64,000 bases of DNA from Beroe forskalii (GCA_011033025.1 WFMF01000071.1:62001-126000), one strand, 5' to 3'; positions 12,404 to 24,199 are shown, numbered from the stretch's first letter. Notes: generated by a model from the sequence alone, not told the origin. Program-made: numbers and translations.

Positions 12404-13378
12404 GTCAGTTGACTCCTCCTCCATCTCTTATCCTTTCCGTGCTCGTGAAACAGCGGATAGGGTGTCCTTAGTTCACCATTCTTGAACCATGATAATGACG
12501 TCATCCTAAATCACCCGGTGTTCGTAGGAGACGCACTTAAATTCGCTCCGTTTAAAATAATATATGATCTCGTATAATATTCAGTTAATCCTCCTCTTCC
12601 TCGAATTATAGCCGAGTAGAGGACAGAAACTCCTGCATAATGAGATAATGTTTTATGCCTTATTTTATATTCTCCCAGCTGAGGTATATTTTTAGACCAA
12701 TGCATATTCTAAAATAGAAAATGACGTTTAATATAAGAATATAAGTGGACTGGAGAGGAGTCACGTAAATGAGTCACGTATTTTTCTCTTTCTCTGGCCC
12801 TTCCATCTCTTCCTTCATCTACTGTCTTCTCATCATCCCATGATCATTGGCTCCATCCTTTCTGTCTTTTTCTCTCTCTACTTTTCTACTTCCTTTCAGA
12901 CTCCCCTCCTCTCAATATCCCGCTAGACTTCCCTGATCCCCTCTCTCATAGTCTCATATTCGAGGATCTCTACGACACCATTAATTAATTATTCTCCTGT
13001 CACGATTTTCTTCATTAACTTTACCTATCTTCTCTCCCCTCCTCTTCCTTCTTGTCTCCCTTCTCCAGGGACAGTCTTTTCTCCTCTCCTCTTCCATTCT
13101 TCCTTCTTGTCTCCTGTCTCCTTTCTCCTCGGACAGTGTCATTACCAACCCTCAGTTTACAGGTGAGAGTGAATGTAGACTCCCCTTCTAGCTCTTTGTC
13201 ATATCCCATACTTTGTACTTCTCCACTCAACTCCTCTCCCTTCTTCTGTCTTTCTGCTCTCATGTCTCCTGTCTTTATCTACCCAATGTTCAGCTTCTAT
13301 CTTCCCTATCCTAACCCTGGAGTCTGGAGACTTAATTCTCACTAAATTAAACGTAATCCACTCCCTCTTTCTCTGCAG
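12404..13378 (+). other. Pyrimidine-rich intron with a junction copy
   Basis: From about 12780 the plus strand is dominated by CT-rich sequence, including an internal duplication of a TTCCTTCTTGTCTCC block (13040-13130). At 13164 there is an ACAG followed by GTGAGAGTGAATGT, a 14-base match to the start of the true C2B exon at 13379 before it diverges: one decayed copy of the acceptor junction. Confidence 0.7.
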
Positions 13379-13510
13379 GTGAGAGTGAATGTTCACGAAG
13401 GGAGGAAGCTGCTCGGTGGAAATATCCACCCAGTCTGTAACGTCCATGTTGGGAAGCAGTCCAAACATTCCAGAGTTCAGAAATCAACAAACAAACCTCT
13501 GTGGGACGAG
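13379..13510 (+). CDS. Ferlin exon: C2B, first half
   Basis: Between CTCTGCAG and GTATGT, phase 0 at both ends, 44 codons. It reads VRVNVHEGRKLLGGNIHPVC, the first strands of ferlin C2B, and continues through the QKSTNKPLWDE segment that precedes the next strand in dysferlin and myoferlin. C2B of ferlins takes part in membrane and protein contacts. Confidence 0.9.
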
Positions 13511-13974
13511 GTATGTTCATTGTAAAATTCCAATCCTTTTTCTCTGAAATTCAAAATATATTCGCACTCCATCTGCTGTAAATTCCTTACAGCCTTTCAC
13601 AAGAGTCGGAGTGCTGCTAATTTCAAAAGAAGGAAAATTATCTCCTTTCTGTCTTATCATTCATTTTCATTTCCAACGCCACGGAAAATTATAATACAAT
13701 TCAGATTTCCCTGCTCTGGAAAGAGAGAAATTTCATGAAATTTTCACTGCCGCTCTTCGCGTGATTATATATATTTTCCTTTGACATCTTACCTTCCAAA
13801 AGGAAAAATCCCCTCGGTTACACCATTCCAAATCCCCTCACTTTCAATCAAAATTTTTCATGTTTTCTAAGGCTCCCCTAAGTTTCAAAGATAATAGGGC
13901 CCGCTTGCTTTTCTCACAAAAGCACTAACAATTAACAAGTGCAAGGCAATTTTTGATTCAGAATCCCTACTGTC

Positions 13975-14545
13975 CCTTTTAGGCGCCGCAGGCGAAATTT
14001 TTGAAGGTTTTACATCTGAGACTGTGTGTAAGATAAATTAAGTAACATAATTTGATCACAATTCACTGTTCACAACAGCTCGCCGCAGGCGAAAATTTTC
14101 AAGGTTTTACCTCTGAGACTTCGTATGGAATCAGTTCAGTAAAATGATTTAAATACAACAGCCCGCCGCAGGCGAAAATTTTCAAGGTTTTTTGCTCATG
14201 AATCTGCCTCTAACATCAATTTGGTAATGAATAATTTGTTTACAACAGCCCGCTGCAGGCGAATTTTTTAAAGTTTCACATTTCTGGGTGTGTCTAAGAC
14301 TGAAGGTCAAAATTTTCAAGGTTTTACCTCTGAGTTTCGTATGGGATCAATTCAGTGAAATGATTTGATCGCAACAGCCCGCCGCAGGCGAAAATTTTCA
14401 AGGTTTTTTGCGCATGAATCTGCCTCTAACATCAATTTGGTAATGAATAATTTGTTTACAACAGCCCACTGCAGGCGAATTTTTCTAAAGTTTCACATTT
14501 CTGGGTGTGTCTGCAGGTGAAAATTTACAAGGTTTCACATCCGAA
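13975..14545 (+). repeat. Tandem intronic repeat, ~85-bp units
   Basis: About six imperfect units carrying CCGCCGCAGGCGAAAATTTT, CAAGGTTTT and a following AT-rich half. A higher-order pattern is visible: a two-unit block around 14085-14275 recurs around 14290-14490. Confidence 0.8.
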
Positions 14546-14559
14546 GCTGAATTTTGATG

Positions 14560-15020
14560 GGAAAAGGCTCTTATTCAAAAGATTGCAGGGTGACAGAACA
14601 CCCTCACTTCTTCCAAATTGATTGGAAAAGGCCCTCGTGCAAATGATAAAAGTGAGGGCTCAAGTGAAAAAACACTCACTCTTTACAAGTTCATACTAAA
14701 TGGCTCTCATTCAAATGATAAAAGTGAGGGCTCAAGTGAGGAAACAGTAAACACTCACTCTTTACAAGTTGATACTGAAAGGCTCTCATTCAAATGATGA
14801 AAGTGAGGGCCAAAGTGAGATAACACTTTTGATACTAAAAGGCTCTCATTCAAATCATAAAAGTGAGGCCCACGTGAGAAAACACTTACTTGTTACAAGT
14901 TGATAGGAAAAGGCCCTCATTCAAATGATAAAGTGAGGGCAAAAGTGAGACAACACTACTCATCGAAATTGATAGGAAAATGCTCTCATATCTCTTAAAT
15001 TGATGGAATTGAGGCCTTCA
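14560..15020 (+). repeat. Tandem intronic repeat, ~77-bp units
   Basis: Six or so units with GGCTCTCATTCAAATGATAA, AAGTGAGGGC and AACACTCACTCTTTACAAGT, directly following the previous array but unrelated to it. Confidence 0.8.
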
Positions 15021-15165
15021 TTTTGGGCTCTGGTTCACGCACAAGTAAGTTTGTCAAAATCCCCTCACTTTTGATAAAAATCCCCTCGGTTACAGTGTAA
15101 CCCGTGCAACCCAACTTTGGAAGGTAAGTTTGACATAGACCGGTTCACTTATCTCCTTTACTCAG

Positions 15166-15310
15166 GTTCTGTTCTTCGACTTCAACTGCTCTGCTTTGGA
15201 CTTGTGTGATGAGCCGGTTACCATTGAAGTTTTGAACTCAAGAAAAATCAGATCTGACTCGCTGATTGGAGCCTTCAAATTCGACCTTGGCTTGGTCTAC
15301 GAGTCAACAG
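15166..15310 (+). CDS. Ferlin exon: C2B, second half
   Basis: It follows TTTACTCAG and ends in phase 1 before GTGTGG. It reads VLFFDFNCSALDLCDEPVTI and then the LNSRKIRSDSLIGAFKFDLG segment, the last C2B strands with the conserved LIG turn. Joined in phase 0 to the exon at 13379. Confidence 0.9.
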
Positions 15311-15625
15311 GTGTGGTTGTGAGCTGTATTTAGGTCACCATATTGCTGATCATGTGAACCTGTTCTCATTGAACATTATCATTGCTCTATGGCCAGGTAT
15401 TGTTTTAGCCACGCCTACTCGAGATCATTCACCATTATCCATTATTTATACCTACCCTATCATTCTGAGTACCATATTAATACCCATAGTAAAATATTGA
15501 ATGAACTTGGGGCAACTCACAGCATTGTTTTAGACGTGTGGGAGCTTACACATTCCCCTTTCCTCGCCCTATTATTTTAAAAAGGAGTATTTTAAAATCC
15601 ATTACACCTCCCCTTCCTCCCTCAG

Positions 15626-15871
15626 ATCATCAGTTTGTACACAAATGGGTGCTTCTTACCGACCCGGAGGATAAGGACTCAGGAGCCAAGGGGTATGTTA
15701 AGATTTCCATCTCTATCTTGGGACCTGGAGACAAGTTGAAGATCCCTCCCAAGTCCTCCTCTACCGATGATCTGGTGGATATTGAGAGCAACCTCCTGCG
15801 ACCTGCTGGAGTCCAGCTCCAACCTGCTACTTACACTGTCAAGATTTACAAGGCAGAGGACGTGCCAAAGA
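15626..15871 (+). CDS. Ferlin exon: FerI and start of C2C
   Basis: Acceptor CCTCCCTCAG, donor GTGAGT, phases 1 and 1. It encodes HKWVLLTDPEDKDSGAKGYV, the post-C2B turn found in all ferlins, then the FerI motif with IESNLLRPAGVQL, then the first C2C strand (YTVKIYKAEDVP). Confidence 0.92.
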
Positions 15872-16483
15872 GTGAGTGGGGCGCGGTCAGGGGACCTTTG
15901 TTAATCATAATATAGTAATTGAGTAATGAGTAATTTGTGTATGGGCAAACGACTAGAATCTTTGGATCCGACATTTAACTTAAGCAAGGAGCTGTTCCAC
16001 AGAAATGGAACATCAGGATTTTTACCATGATGTAAGCATGTTCGGTCATTACTAAGAATCTTTTAATTATGATTACCATCCCTCTGAATAGCTTCAAACT
16101 CATTTAGATTAATTATGTGCATTATTAAAACATCAAAATGGTTGATTACGGACTGTCCATCCATCCTGCAATATGAGAGCTGCGCTGCCCCTATTTGAGA
16201 ATCAATTAATTGCCACAATTTTGTCATTACACGCTGCGCATCTTACTCTCCCATTTCTTGGTGCATCATTAATATAAGCCTGATTTTAAAAGATTCGAGG
16301 TGCCTTAGTATTTGAACATAATTCCCCTCCCCCTAATTTGATGTTGACTCATCCAAAGAAGTTTAGGTAACATTTATTCAGCTAAATTGTCCTTTCATTA
16401 CGACGAGGAATCTATTCAAGATCCAGCCTATAACCCCTCTCTCTCCCCCTCTAGAATTAAACCTCTAACCCTTACTCCCCCAG

Positions 16484-16700
16484 TGGACACGGATTACCTG
16501 GAGGGCATGAAGAGAGTGCTGCGGCTCCAGCACGGGGACCATGACCTCGTGGACCCCTACATGATAGTCAGCTTCGCGGGGAAGAAGCTCAAAACCAAGG
16601 TCATGTACAAGACCTACACGCCCGAGTGGGACCAGGAGCTGAACATCGGGGTGCAGATGCCTTCCATGTGCGAACAGCTCATGTTGAGACTCATGGACAA
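16484..16700 (+). CDS. Ferlin exon: C2C core
   Basis: Acceptor TACTCCCCCAG, donor GTGAGT, phases 1 and 2. It encodes the C2C core with HDLVDPYMIVSFAGKKLKTK and PEWDQELNIG followed by FerI-family-like MPSMCEQLMLR. The DPY segment is at the position of the calcium-loop motif of C2 domains. Confidence 0.92.
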
Positions 16701-18829
16701 GTGAGTGGACGAGGGGGTGTTTCGGGACTCCTCAATACCATGGGCGAGGGGCATTGTTTTATTTTGAGGAGGTGTCCGCGCCTTAGCGTCCACACAAGGA
16801 ATTAGGCCCTCGTGAGGATAGAAAGGGCGTGGCAGTATCGGCAACGGGAACGCTGGCTGCCCCATTGAATAGGGAGCCAGAACTTAGTTGCTACTCGGAT
16901 TATTGTTCAACTCGGCCAAACGTTTCATGAGCTCATAAAATCAACCAAAAAATATTTCCTTGTGTTTAATCAAGGTATATCAAATTTTCCATAATCAGCC
17001 CATTTTTTATTATTTCACCCTCTTTCATATCTCCATAAGTTTGGCCAATAACCAAGTTTCAAATTTAGTTTGATGTTTTTCGTTCAGATACTTCTAAACT
17101 TACGTCGGTTAAAAAATCATTTATGCTTTTTGGGCGTATACGCCTTTGTTAGACCAGTAGACCATTGATAAAATTTTTATGCCAAATTACTGCCCACCAA
17201 AACAAAATTTCAGTCGGCAATTTCTGTGAAGAAGCATTTAGAAGATCCTCATATCTCACAATATATCTTACAATATTTGTTTCTCACAAGCGTTTGAGTA
17301 TTTATATTTACCTCACGATATACTGATAGTTTGAAATGCCGGGTAAGAACCGTGTAAATGTTCCGTTAGTTGGTTGACAGCATCCCTGATGTGGTAAATG
17401 TAGCAGAGTCGGGGAGCGGGTGGCACAAACCGTTTATCTCAGCCGGGAGAGAAGGGGAAGCGTCTTCGGAAGGGGAGGCTTTACTTTTATATTCTCTTTT
17501 CAGTCTAAGTACTCCCTCTCATTTGTAGCACATAATTGAAATGAAAAGCATCCATATTGTGTACTAAAAGCATCTAATTACTCACTGGTTAAATGTTTGT
17601 TGGACTAAAAAACATATATTCCTGTTCTACGATTTAAGCATATTATGATTCTTTATGCTCATTAAATGGTATGTAATATTTGTAATATATAAGGTCGGAT
17701 TCCCTATATTTAACCACTTAGCAATTATATACCCAAGGTTTGTTATAAAGTTACACCCACGCATTATGCGGAATATAGCTGACACAATGGTTGCATGACC
17801 CCTATCTTGCTTGGCTACCAAGCACCTCCTCCACGGGATGGTTATGTAATTTTGAGATTACACGAGCCCTACCCTACTTCTGTAGTGTAATGTAGAGGTG
17901 GTACACCATTGTGAGCGTATTGTTCTGCTGGGGTCATGTGACCAGGTCACGTGACATGTGATCCAAGTCAGGTCCACGTGTTCGTGTCCCATTCTTATCT
18001 CCCTGTTACCCTGACAACCCACCACTATTTGGGTCTTGTTGGAAGGAGTCAGGGAGGAGATGGTGGTAGCTACTTATATGCAATCTATTCTTATCTGCAG
18101 AATGCAGCGTGCGGGAGTTTCAGAAAACACTGCGGTGTAATTATCAACTGTCGTATAGTATCATTACCCAGATAATTACTCTCACCACTCCCTCTTTGTC
18201 GTCATCGCACAGCAGGGCTATTTCATGTGCCATTTCCTCCCGTCACGTGGCTTTTTAGCCATCCAACGCCCACATACAACTTCAGCTAATTCTCCCGTAA
18301 TCACGCCACTTAGCTCGGGTATAATTAGAGCTGCGTTTTCGGCGGTTTAAGACGCTTTCTCCCCGAGGAGACTACGGGAATCCTGAAACGGGTTTTAAAA
18401 ACAGGAAAAGATCGACCATCATCAGCCAATTATTATTCCTGGATGTGTCCAGGTTTACGAAATCATGGCTTGTCTAGCTCGAATTAGGGCGTAGCTAGCT
18501 TAACTCTGTATCACAATATTTGGCACAGAATTTGTTTTCCGTGGATGATATAAGAATACGTGACATGAATACGTGGCCTGTCCTGAGGAAATTATTTGAT
18601 TACCTACTAATTTAGCACTTGATCATGGTATAAATGCTATTCGTAATTTACTGATCATATGGGAAGTTCGTTTAGTCTGGTTAAGACTTAAGAAGAGATG
18701 CTTGATGCCGATAGACATTATCTGCTCACAAAGAGTCAATCCGAAATAATCAAGAGAAGGACCAAAGTTAATTTTTCATGATTATTCAACGTTAAACTTA
18801 AAACAACTTCCCCCTATAATCTCTTGAAT
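16701..18829 (+). other. Intron without recognised features
   Basis: About 2.1 kb of unique AT-rich sequence. It contains one perfect GTCACGTGAC palindrome (17946-17955) and two other E-box-like sites, but no exon, repeat array or mobile element that I can support. Confidence 0.5.
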
Positions 18830-18962
18830 TTGCTCAAATTCTCTCTAACCCCTTTTATCCCACGCGGATTTCCATAGTCTCTGACCCCTTTTATCCCCCG
18901 TAATATCATTGTAACCCCGTTTATCCCACGGTATCTCATTTTAGCCTCTTTTCTCCCCTCAG
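18830..18962 (+). repeat. Junction-like repeats before the post-C2C exon
   Basis: Three or four ~32-bp units of the form CCCCTTTTATCCCACG plus a decayed ATCATTT-like segment precede the true acceptor TTCTCCCCTCAG with exon start GGATCATTTCAACC. The units resemble intron end plus exon start, like the other junction arrays in this gene, though more decayed. Confidence 0.55.
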
Positions 18963-19143
18963 GGATCATTTCAACCGAGATGACATCATCGCGACCCACT
19001 TCCTCCAGCTGACGCGTCTCTCCTCCGCTGATCCCGATGACGAGGGTTTCCTCCCAACATTCGGTCCGGCCTACGTTAACTTCTATGGAAGTCCACGGGA
19101 GAGCATCGTGGATGACGAGTTGGAACCCCTCAACCGTGGATGT
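18963..19143 (+). CDS. Ferlin exon: end of C2C and following segment
   Basis: It runs from phase 2 to phase 0 before GTGAGT. The product reads DHFNRDDIIATHFLQLTRLS, then LPTFGPAYVNFYGSPRE, a highly conserved ferlin signature just after C2C. Confidence 0.92.
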
Positions 19144-19371
19144 GTGAGTGGAGATTCCATGAATTTACGATTAATTTTATCAAGAAAATTAGTGACATTA
19201 AGGCAATGGCGCCACTCTCATCCAAGCTGAATTTAAGGGATGAAATGTCTAAGAACAAAAAAAATACCCGCTTCGTTAAATTCTCAAATGCAGTCAGACC
19301 TCAGCGTTTCCTCTTTTACTGTAGTGATCTCCAATTAGCTCCTGTACTCACCTCTTCTTCCCTCTACCCAG

Positions 19372-19591
19372 GGAGAAGGATGCTCGTTCAGAGGTCGTGC
19401 TTTGGTCGAGCTGACCGTCAACATCGGACAAGAGCCCGGCAAAGACGAGCTAATCAGAGACATTGACAGCGAGGACCTGCTCAGAGTCCAGCCTTTCCAG
19501 AGGAGAAGGAGATACCGACTCTTTGTAGGCTTCCTGGAGGGCACCATGATCCACCCGGTGGATGCGCCCGTGGAGTTCGAAATCAGCATAG
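19372..19591 (+). CDS. Ferlin exon between C2C and FerA
   Basis: Acceptor CTACCCAG, donor GTTGGT, phases 0 and 1. It encodes GEGCSFRGRALVELTVNI, an acidic segment, then RRRRYRLFVGFLEGTMI and VEFEISIG. The RRRKY-like block and FE-SIG ending match the region before FerA in dysferlin and myoferlin. Confidence 0.92.
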
Positions 19592-19770
19592 GTTGGTTTA
19601 ACTTTGGAAGTTCACCCAGTTATATAAGCCTGAGAACAATTCAATTCCCTCCCAATTCTCTAATCCCTCTAAGTTTCTCTGATTCGGGATAAGTTTAAAC
19701 CAGAATAAGGATACTGTATTCCATGCATAAAAAACATAAAAGCCCCCTAAGTAATTATTTTCCCGTACAG

Positions 19771-19977
19771 GTGAATACGGCAACAAGTTCGCCAGTACGA
19801 CCCTCCCTGCTCCCTCCACCACCCAGCCCACTAACCCTGTGTACGATGGTTCCCACTACTACTACCTGCCGTGGGGCCAAACCAAGCCCTGCGTCATGCT
19901 CAACTCCCAGTGGGAGGATGTCATGTTCAGGATCGAGAGTCTTAACCTCATCTGCAGGACCATCGACAGACTGGAAG
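19771..19977 (+). CDS. Ferlin exon: start of FerA
   Basis: Acceptor TTTCCCGTACAG, donor GTCACT, phases 1 and 1. It carries YGNKF, then the conserved YYYLPWGQTKPCVML and SQWEDVMFRIESLN motifs that lead into the FerA four-helix domain, which in type-I ferlins is proposed to contact membrane. Confidence 0.92.
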
Positions 19978-20640
19978 GTCACTCGAGGCGGCTTTCGAGT
20001 TGGTTTTTATTTATGAAGTTCAAGTTAAATCCATCTTAAAATTCAATTGAACATAAAGGTCACTTGAAATTATATTTGCGGGAGATTAGCTCAATTTTGC
20101 TTGTGAGCATTATGACCTCCAGTGATCTGTGTAAAGTCAGTGTTTATTATCCATGCGTGGCTTCGTATAACTATTGCGTAATCGTAGATTATTGACATCA
20201 TTAATTGTAGTAGAGCAGTACCTACTAATTTTGGGTATATCTCCTTGTTAATCACTTGAGATAATACCAACTCCCTACCCTACCTCTTGCGCTTATACCC
20301 AACTTCTGGCCTTATGCTGCACCCCATATCCAGATATCAAGATACAAGATACTAGTCTCCCCACAATGATGCTAATTGTTGGATGTTGTGCCAACTCTGT
20401 CCTGACATCCTTCTTGCCTGTATCCCTAACTACTCCACCATTGATACGTTGATAACAAGGCACTGAATTTTGTTTCTAAGTCTAAATTCCATGTTCCTCT
20501 TCACAGGACCCCTACCCTCTATGTCAAATATATCAGTTATCTGATTAGCCCCACTAAATTACAAACCTCCATAAAATCACTAAGCCCCACTAACCCACTA
20601 AACCCCTGCCCCTCTAATCACACACATCTCCTACAGGAAG

Positions 20641-20823
20641 GTCATCTGAAGGACGTGAAGTATCTGATGAGAGCTAAAGGCTCCTCTGGCTGAGAGTGCA
20701 GGGAAGCTGATAAAGCTCCTTGACGAGCTGATCATTGACCTGAACCAGCCCCTGCTGGAGCTCCCTCAGAAGAACATCACTGAGCTGGATAAGAAGCTCT
20801 ACGCCCTCAGAGACGACGAGATG
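20641..20823 (+). CDS. Ferlin exon: FerA helices, with a frameshift
   Basis: The acceptor is taken at GGAAG just before 20641, because only this gives EGHLKDVKYLMRAK in frame with the preceding exon. At 20691 the frame meets TGA. One base away, the frame LAESAGKLIKLLDELIIDLN continues and leaves the exon at GTGAGT in phase 0, as the next exon needs. The exon length is exactly one base too long, so there is either a real single-base insertion near 20689 or a sequence error. As given, the ferlin reading frame is broken here. Confidence 0.8.
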
Positions 20824-21632
20824 GTGAGTCCTGAGGGGGTTTACATGGACTAGATAACTCCTGATGTGAGTCCTGATGGAAGTGTACGGTAGAATTCATG
20901 CAGTAGAAAACACATGATTTGAATTGTGAGTCCTTTACAGTAGTTCCCTGATGCGCAGACGTCATTTCAGATCCTGAGATAACATAAGACTGATTTTACG
21001 GCCATAATGTTCACGAAATTAAATTAATTTACATGGCGAATTGTTGCTACTACTCAGGCCATTGCTCTCCAACCTCGGTCCAATACTGAATACTGGCTGG
21101 GCTGCTTGGTACACTTCACTGAATATGATCCTTGTGTTTATGCATTTCCTCGAATATACCCAAAGTTACTCTACTTAATTCTAGGAATATTGTATATCAT
21201 ACTTAAGTACTTAATGATATCTACTAATTATGAAATCATAAGGTTAAATGCACATGATAAATTTGAGTGCGTAATTACGAGCTCGTGTCGTCATTTGTAC
21301 TGTAGCTCAGGAACCCTACAAAGCATTGGTTTGTCTGTGTCAGATGGCAGATTCGTCAATCCCAAATTTCACTCCTCCGTGCGTGATGGCAGGGGAAATA
21401 ATTCGCTCGTCAGAGCGTCATTAACCTTCTCCGGAATCAGTAAATTAATAATTTAAAGTAGGACATATTTAATTCCCGCCAGTAAATGTGTACTCTTTCC
21501 TTTGCTGGGGAGAGCGAGGGTGGGCGCGGGGAGGCTAATGGCCTTTGTATTTCGCAATGTACTAGCATTTCTGGATATATATTCCCCTCTGATTATGTAA
21601 TTAGCTCTGCTAATTAATGATCCTCCTCCCAG

Positions 21633-21743
21633 AAACGAATTCTCATCGAGGCAGTTAATCTGCGGGAAAACGCCAGGGACATTGACGTGGCCATTAACGA
21701 GATAGACAGTTACATCTACAGACTCCAGCAAATTGCTACAGAA
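21633..21743 (+). CDS. Ferlin exon: FerA last helices
   Basis: Phase 0 at both ends, 37 codons between CTCCTCCCAG and GTGAGT. A charged helical segment (NLRENARDIDVAINEIDSYI) placed directly before FerB. Because both copies of the FerB exon also start in phase 0, this exon can join either. Confidence 0.85.
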
Positions 21744-22269
21744 GTGAGTAGTATACGCCTAATAGTAGTTTACCCATAGTGCCGAGGATTGACCAGTCTG
21801 TGTGCAGGAATCGTTTGCATCTGCTTCCTGATTGGTCGTGCCACAAACTGCTTTGGGTAAAATAGTGAAATGAGTAACAAACCAGCAGCAGCTTACTGAT
21901 GACAGCGGTTATGGGAGGTCAAATCTGACAGATTAATGTCAACTAATTATTAAAGTATTAATAACCGGATCGTATTGGGTGTTGGGCATAAAATTAAGAA
22001 TTATGGGTTACCGATAATGCCTGCTTTGCATAATCACAGAATTATCTTAGACTCAGGACCGGTTGCACTGGTTAATTTCCAATTAGCGAGATGGCAATGT
22101 TACAAATTATCTAAGCGGAACTTCCGACGGTTAGACAGATTTTGTCCGCTAAGCCAAATAAATATAAAATCATAACTCTGTTGACGTTGTAACAAAAAAC
22201 CAAAACTCCCCCTACTACATTTCCCAAGAAGAAAAAGGGACAAATAATACGTCAATGATATTGACCTCA

Positions 22270-22341
22270 TCATGCTCGAGTACTGACACTTACCCCTTGT
22301 GTTCCAGCCTCAGAACTGACACTTTTCCCCTTGTGTTTCAG
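22270..22341 (+). repeat. Doubled acceptor before FerB copy 1
   Basis: A 32-bp unit, CTGACACTT.CCCCTTGTGTT.CAG plus CCTCAGAA, occurs twice in succession; the second runs into the real exon. Copy 2 of the duplication has only one (about 25669-25703). Confidence 0.85.
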
Positions 22342-22802
22342 CCTCAGAACAGCATCCCCGACGTGATAATCTGGATGTTGTGCGGTAACAGGAGGGTTGC
22401 CTATCACCGCATTCCCTCCCACCAAGTGATGTTCTCCCCTAAAACAGACTGCTGTGGTAAGCTGTGCGGTCATGTGTTCAGTGTTTTCCTGAAGCGACCC
22501 TCAGTCCCTGACAAGAGCAATGCTAAGCGACAGTGGAAGCTGCCAGCTAAACTACAAGTCTTCGTGTGGATGGGTCTGGAGGACCATGCTAAGGGGATCC
22601 AGCACAAGCCTCTGGATGGGAGATCTCAGTGTTCGCTGAGACCTACGAACATGATCTCCCTGCTCAGCAAGTGGACCATCAGAGCCATGCCCCGGCCCAA
22701 GTGGTCGGACATCACAGGTCAGCTGAAGTTGCCTAAGGAGTCCTTCACCACTCCCCCAGGCTGGAGATGGGATGGCGAGTGGTTCATCAACCCTAACCTC
22801 AG
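22342..22802 (+). CDS. Ferlin exon: FerB copy 1
   Basis: Acceptor TTGTGTTTCAG, donor GTGGGT, phase 0 to phase 2. It encodes FerB: PQNSIPDVIIWMLCGNRRVA, then YHRIPSHQVMFS, paired cysteines (CCGKLCG), and a C-terminal GWRWDGEWFINPNL leading to DysF. Compared with copy 2 it lacks one G near 22620 and two bases near 22650; the losses cancel, so ten residues in between are replaced by an unrelated sequence and the rest is in frame. Confidence 0.9.
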
Positions 22803-22884
22803 GTGGGTAGTCCCAGTACTTCCCTAATGTTGCCTAATGCACATCATCTCTCCAATTCATCTTCACCTACTGTTTCCAATTTCC

Positions 22885-23361
22885 ATTCTAGATCTCCTCA
22901 GTCATCACTCTACTACACCTCATATTCCTCCTAATTCCTCACCATTCCTCAGTCATCACTCTACTACACCTCATATTCATCCCTAGCCCCTCACCATTCC
23001 TCAGTCATCACTCTACTACACCCTTTCCTCTCTAGCTCCTCACCATTCCTCATTCATCACTCTAATACACCTCATATTCCTCCCTAACTCCTCACTATTC
23101 CTCAGTCATCACTCTACTACTTCCCTTTCCTCCCTAACTCCTCACCATTCCCCAGTCATCACTCTACCACACCTCATATTCCTCCCTAACTCCTCACCAT
23201 TCCTCAGTCATCATTCTACTACACCTCATATTCCTCCCTAACTCCTCACCATTCCTCAGTCATCATTCTACCACACCTCATATTCCTCCCTAACTCCTCA
23301 CCACTCCTCATTCATCACTCTACTACTTCCCTTTCCTCCCTAACTCCTCATCACTCCTCAG
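22885..23361 (+). repeat. ~51-bp acceptor-bearing tandem array
   Basis: About nine units of CCTCAGTCATCACTCTACTA, a short CT-rich filler and CTAACTCCTCACCATT. Each contains an acceptor-like CCTCAG|TC identical to the real junction CTCCTCAG|TCTGAGC at 23362. Copy 2 of the duplication has a single unit (about 26255-26312), so the array expanded or collapsed after duplication. Confidence 0.9.
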
Positions 23362-23714
23362 TCTGAGCTACGACCTAGACAGCGGACTGAGCACCTTCCA
23401 AGACGACGTGTTCGAGAACCAGCTCCGAGTGCCAGGCAGTGACTGGCCCACCAGCAAGCTCTTCTGGACTGATGTTACCGGGGAGGAAGCCCAGAGCAAG
23501 GAGGAGATCATGTGTCCCACCGGGTGGGAGTGGACGGACATCTGGACAGTGGACCTGAACAGGGCTGTGGACGAGGAGGGGTACGAGTACTGTCTGGACC
23601 AGAGTGTCGGAGGGTTCGTGCCCGTGGAGAAGACCTACCATCTGTGTAGGAGGAGGAGATGGGTCAGGACCAGGAAGAGGAACCCAGACCTCAGACAACA
23701 GGCTGCTCATGTGA
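23362..23714 (+). CDS. Ferlin exon: DysF N-part, copy 1
   Basis: It encodes the outer DysF segment: FQDDVFENQLRVPG, CPTGWEWTDIWTVDLNRAVD, then EKTYHLCRRRRWVRTRKR, the arginine/tryptophan motif typical of DysF. Two overlapping donors exist: GTGAGT at 23711 (phase 0) and GTATCA at 23715 (phase 1). Only the second joins in frame to the canonical acceptor of the next exon, so I end here. Confidence 0.85.
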
Positions 23715-23880
23715 GTATCAGGGATACGCAGGCCCGGGGACCTTTCTTATTCTCTAAAACATGTCTCAATATGGGGGGGGGGCAATATGTTATTTATTCA
23801 AAAGATATTCATTGTTTTCTGGAGTTGCATTGTCTTTCTCCCTCACTAACACCCCCTCCATCAACGAATGGTCCGGGCAG

Positions 23881-24044
23881 CGGAAGAAGGCTGGGAGTAC
23901 TCACGACTCTTCACCACCAAGTTCCACCTTAAGCAGCGGACCATGGATATGGTTCGGAGGAGGCGCTGGCACCGGAAGATGGTGGCTGATAACCCGGATG
24001 CGGATGCCATCTTTATCATAGACCCTACCAGTGACACCCACGAG
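23881..24044 (+). CDS. Ferlin exon: DysF C-part, copy 1
   Basis: It reads EEGWEYSRLFTTKFHLKQRT and then RRRRWHRKM, the C-terminal DysF repeat with its WEY and RRRRW motifs, and ends in phase 0 before GTAAAC. The acceptor used is GGTCCGGGCAG. Upstream residues VRAA also read in frame from 23871, which would need a non-AG acceptor (AATG). Confidence 0.85.
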
Positions 24045-24199
24045 GTAAACGAGTGTTCGGTGTGACGTGTGTGTGTTTCCGACCTCAAGTAAAACGAGTG
24101 AAATCTTAGTAGAGCTCTTAAAAATATGATTTATACTGCTCCTGATCTTTTTTCTCAAACAATGTGTTTTGCAAGTCTTCAGTACATTTTGTAATGTAG

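Noticed and set aside
13021..13468. Minus-strand Glu/Arg/Lys-rich ORFs
   Set aside because: Readings of a polypyrimidine intron tract in reverse.
23375..23710. Minus-strand ORF over DysF exon, repeated at 26326-26685
   Set aside because: Antisense shadow of a GC-rich real exon; recurs only because the exon is duplicated.
23861..23880. Non-AG (TG) acceptor before VRAAEEGWEY, also at 26815
   Set aside because: A canonical solution exists: donor GTATCA four bases later (phase 1) plus the CAG at 23879-23880 joins in frame.
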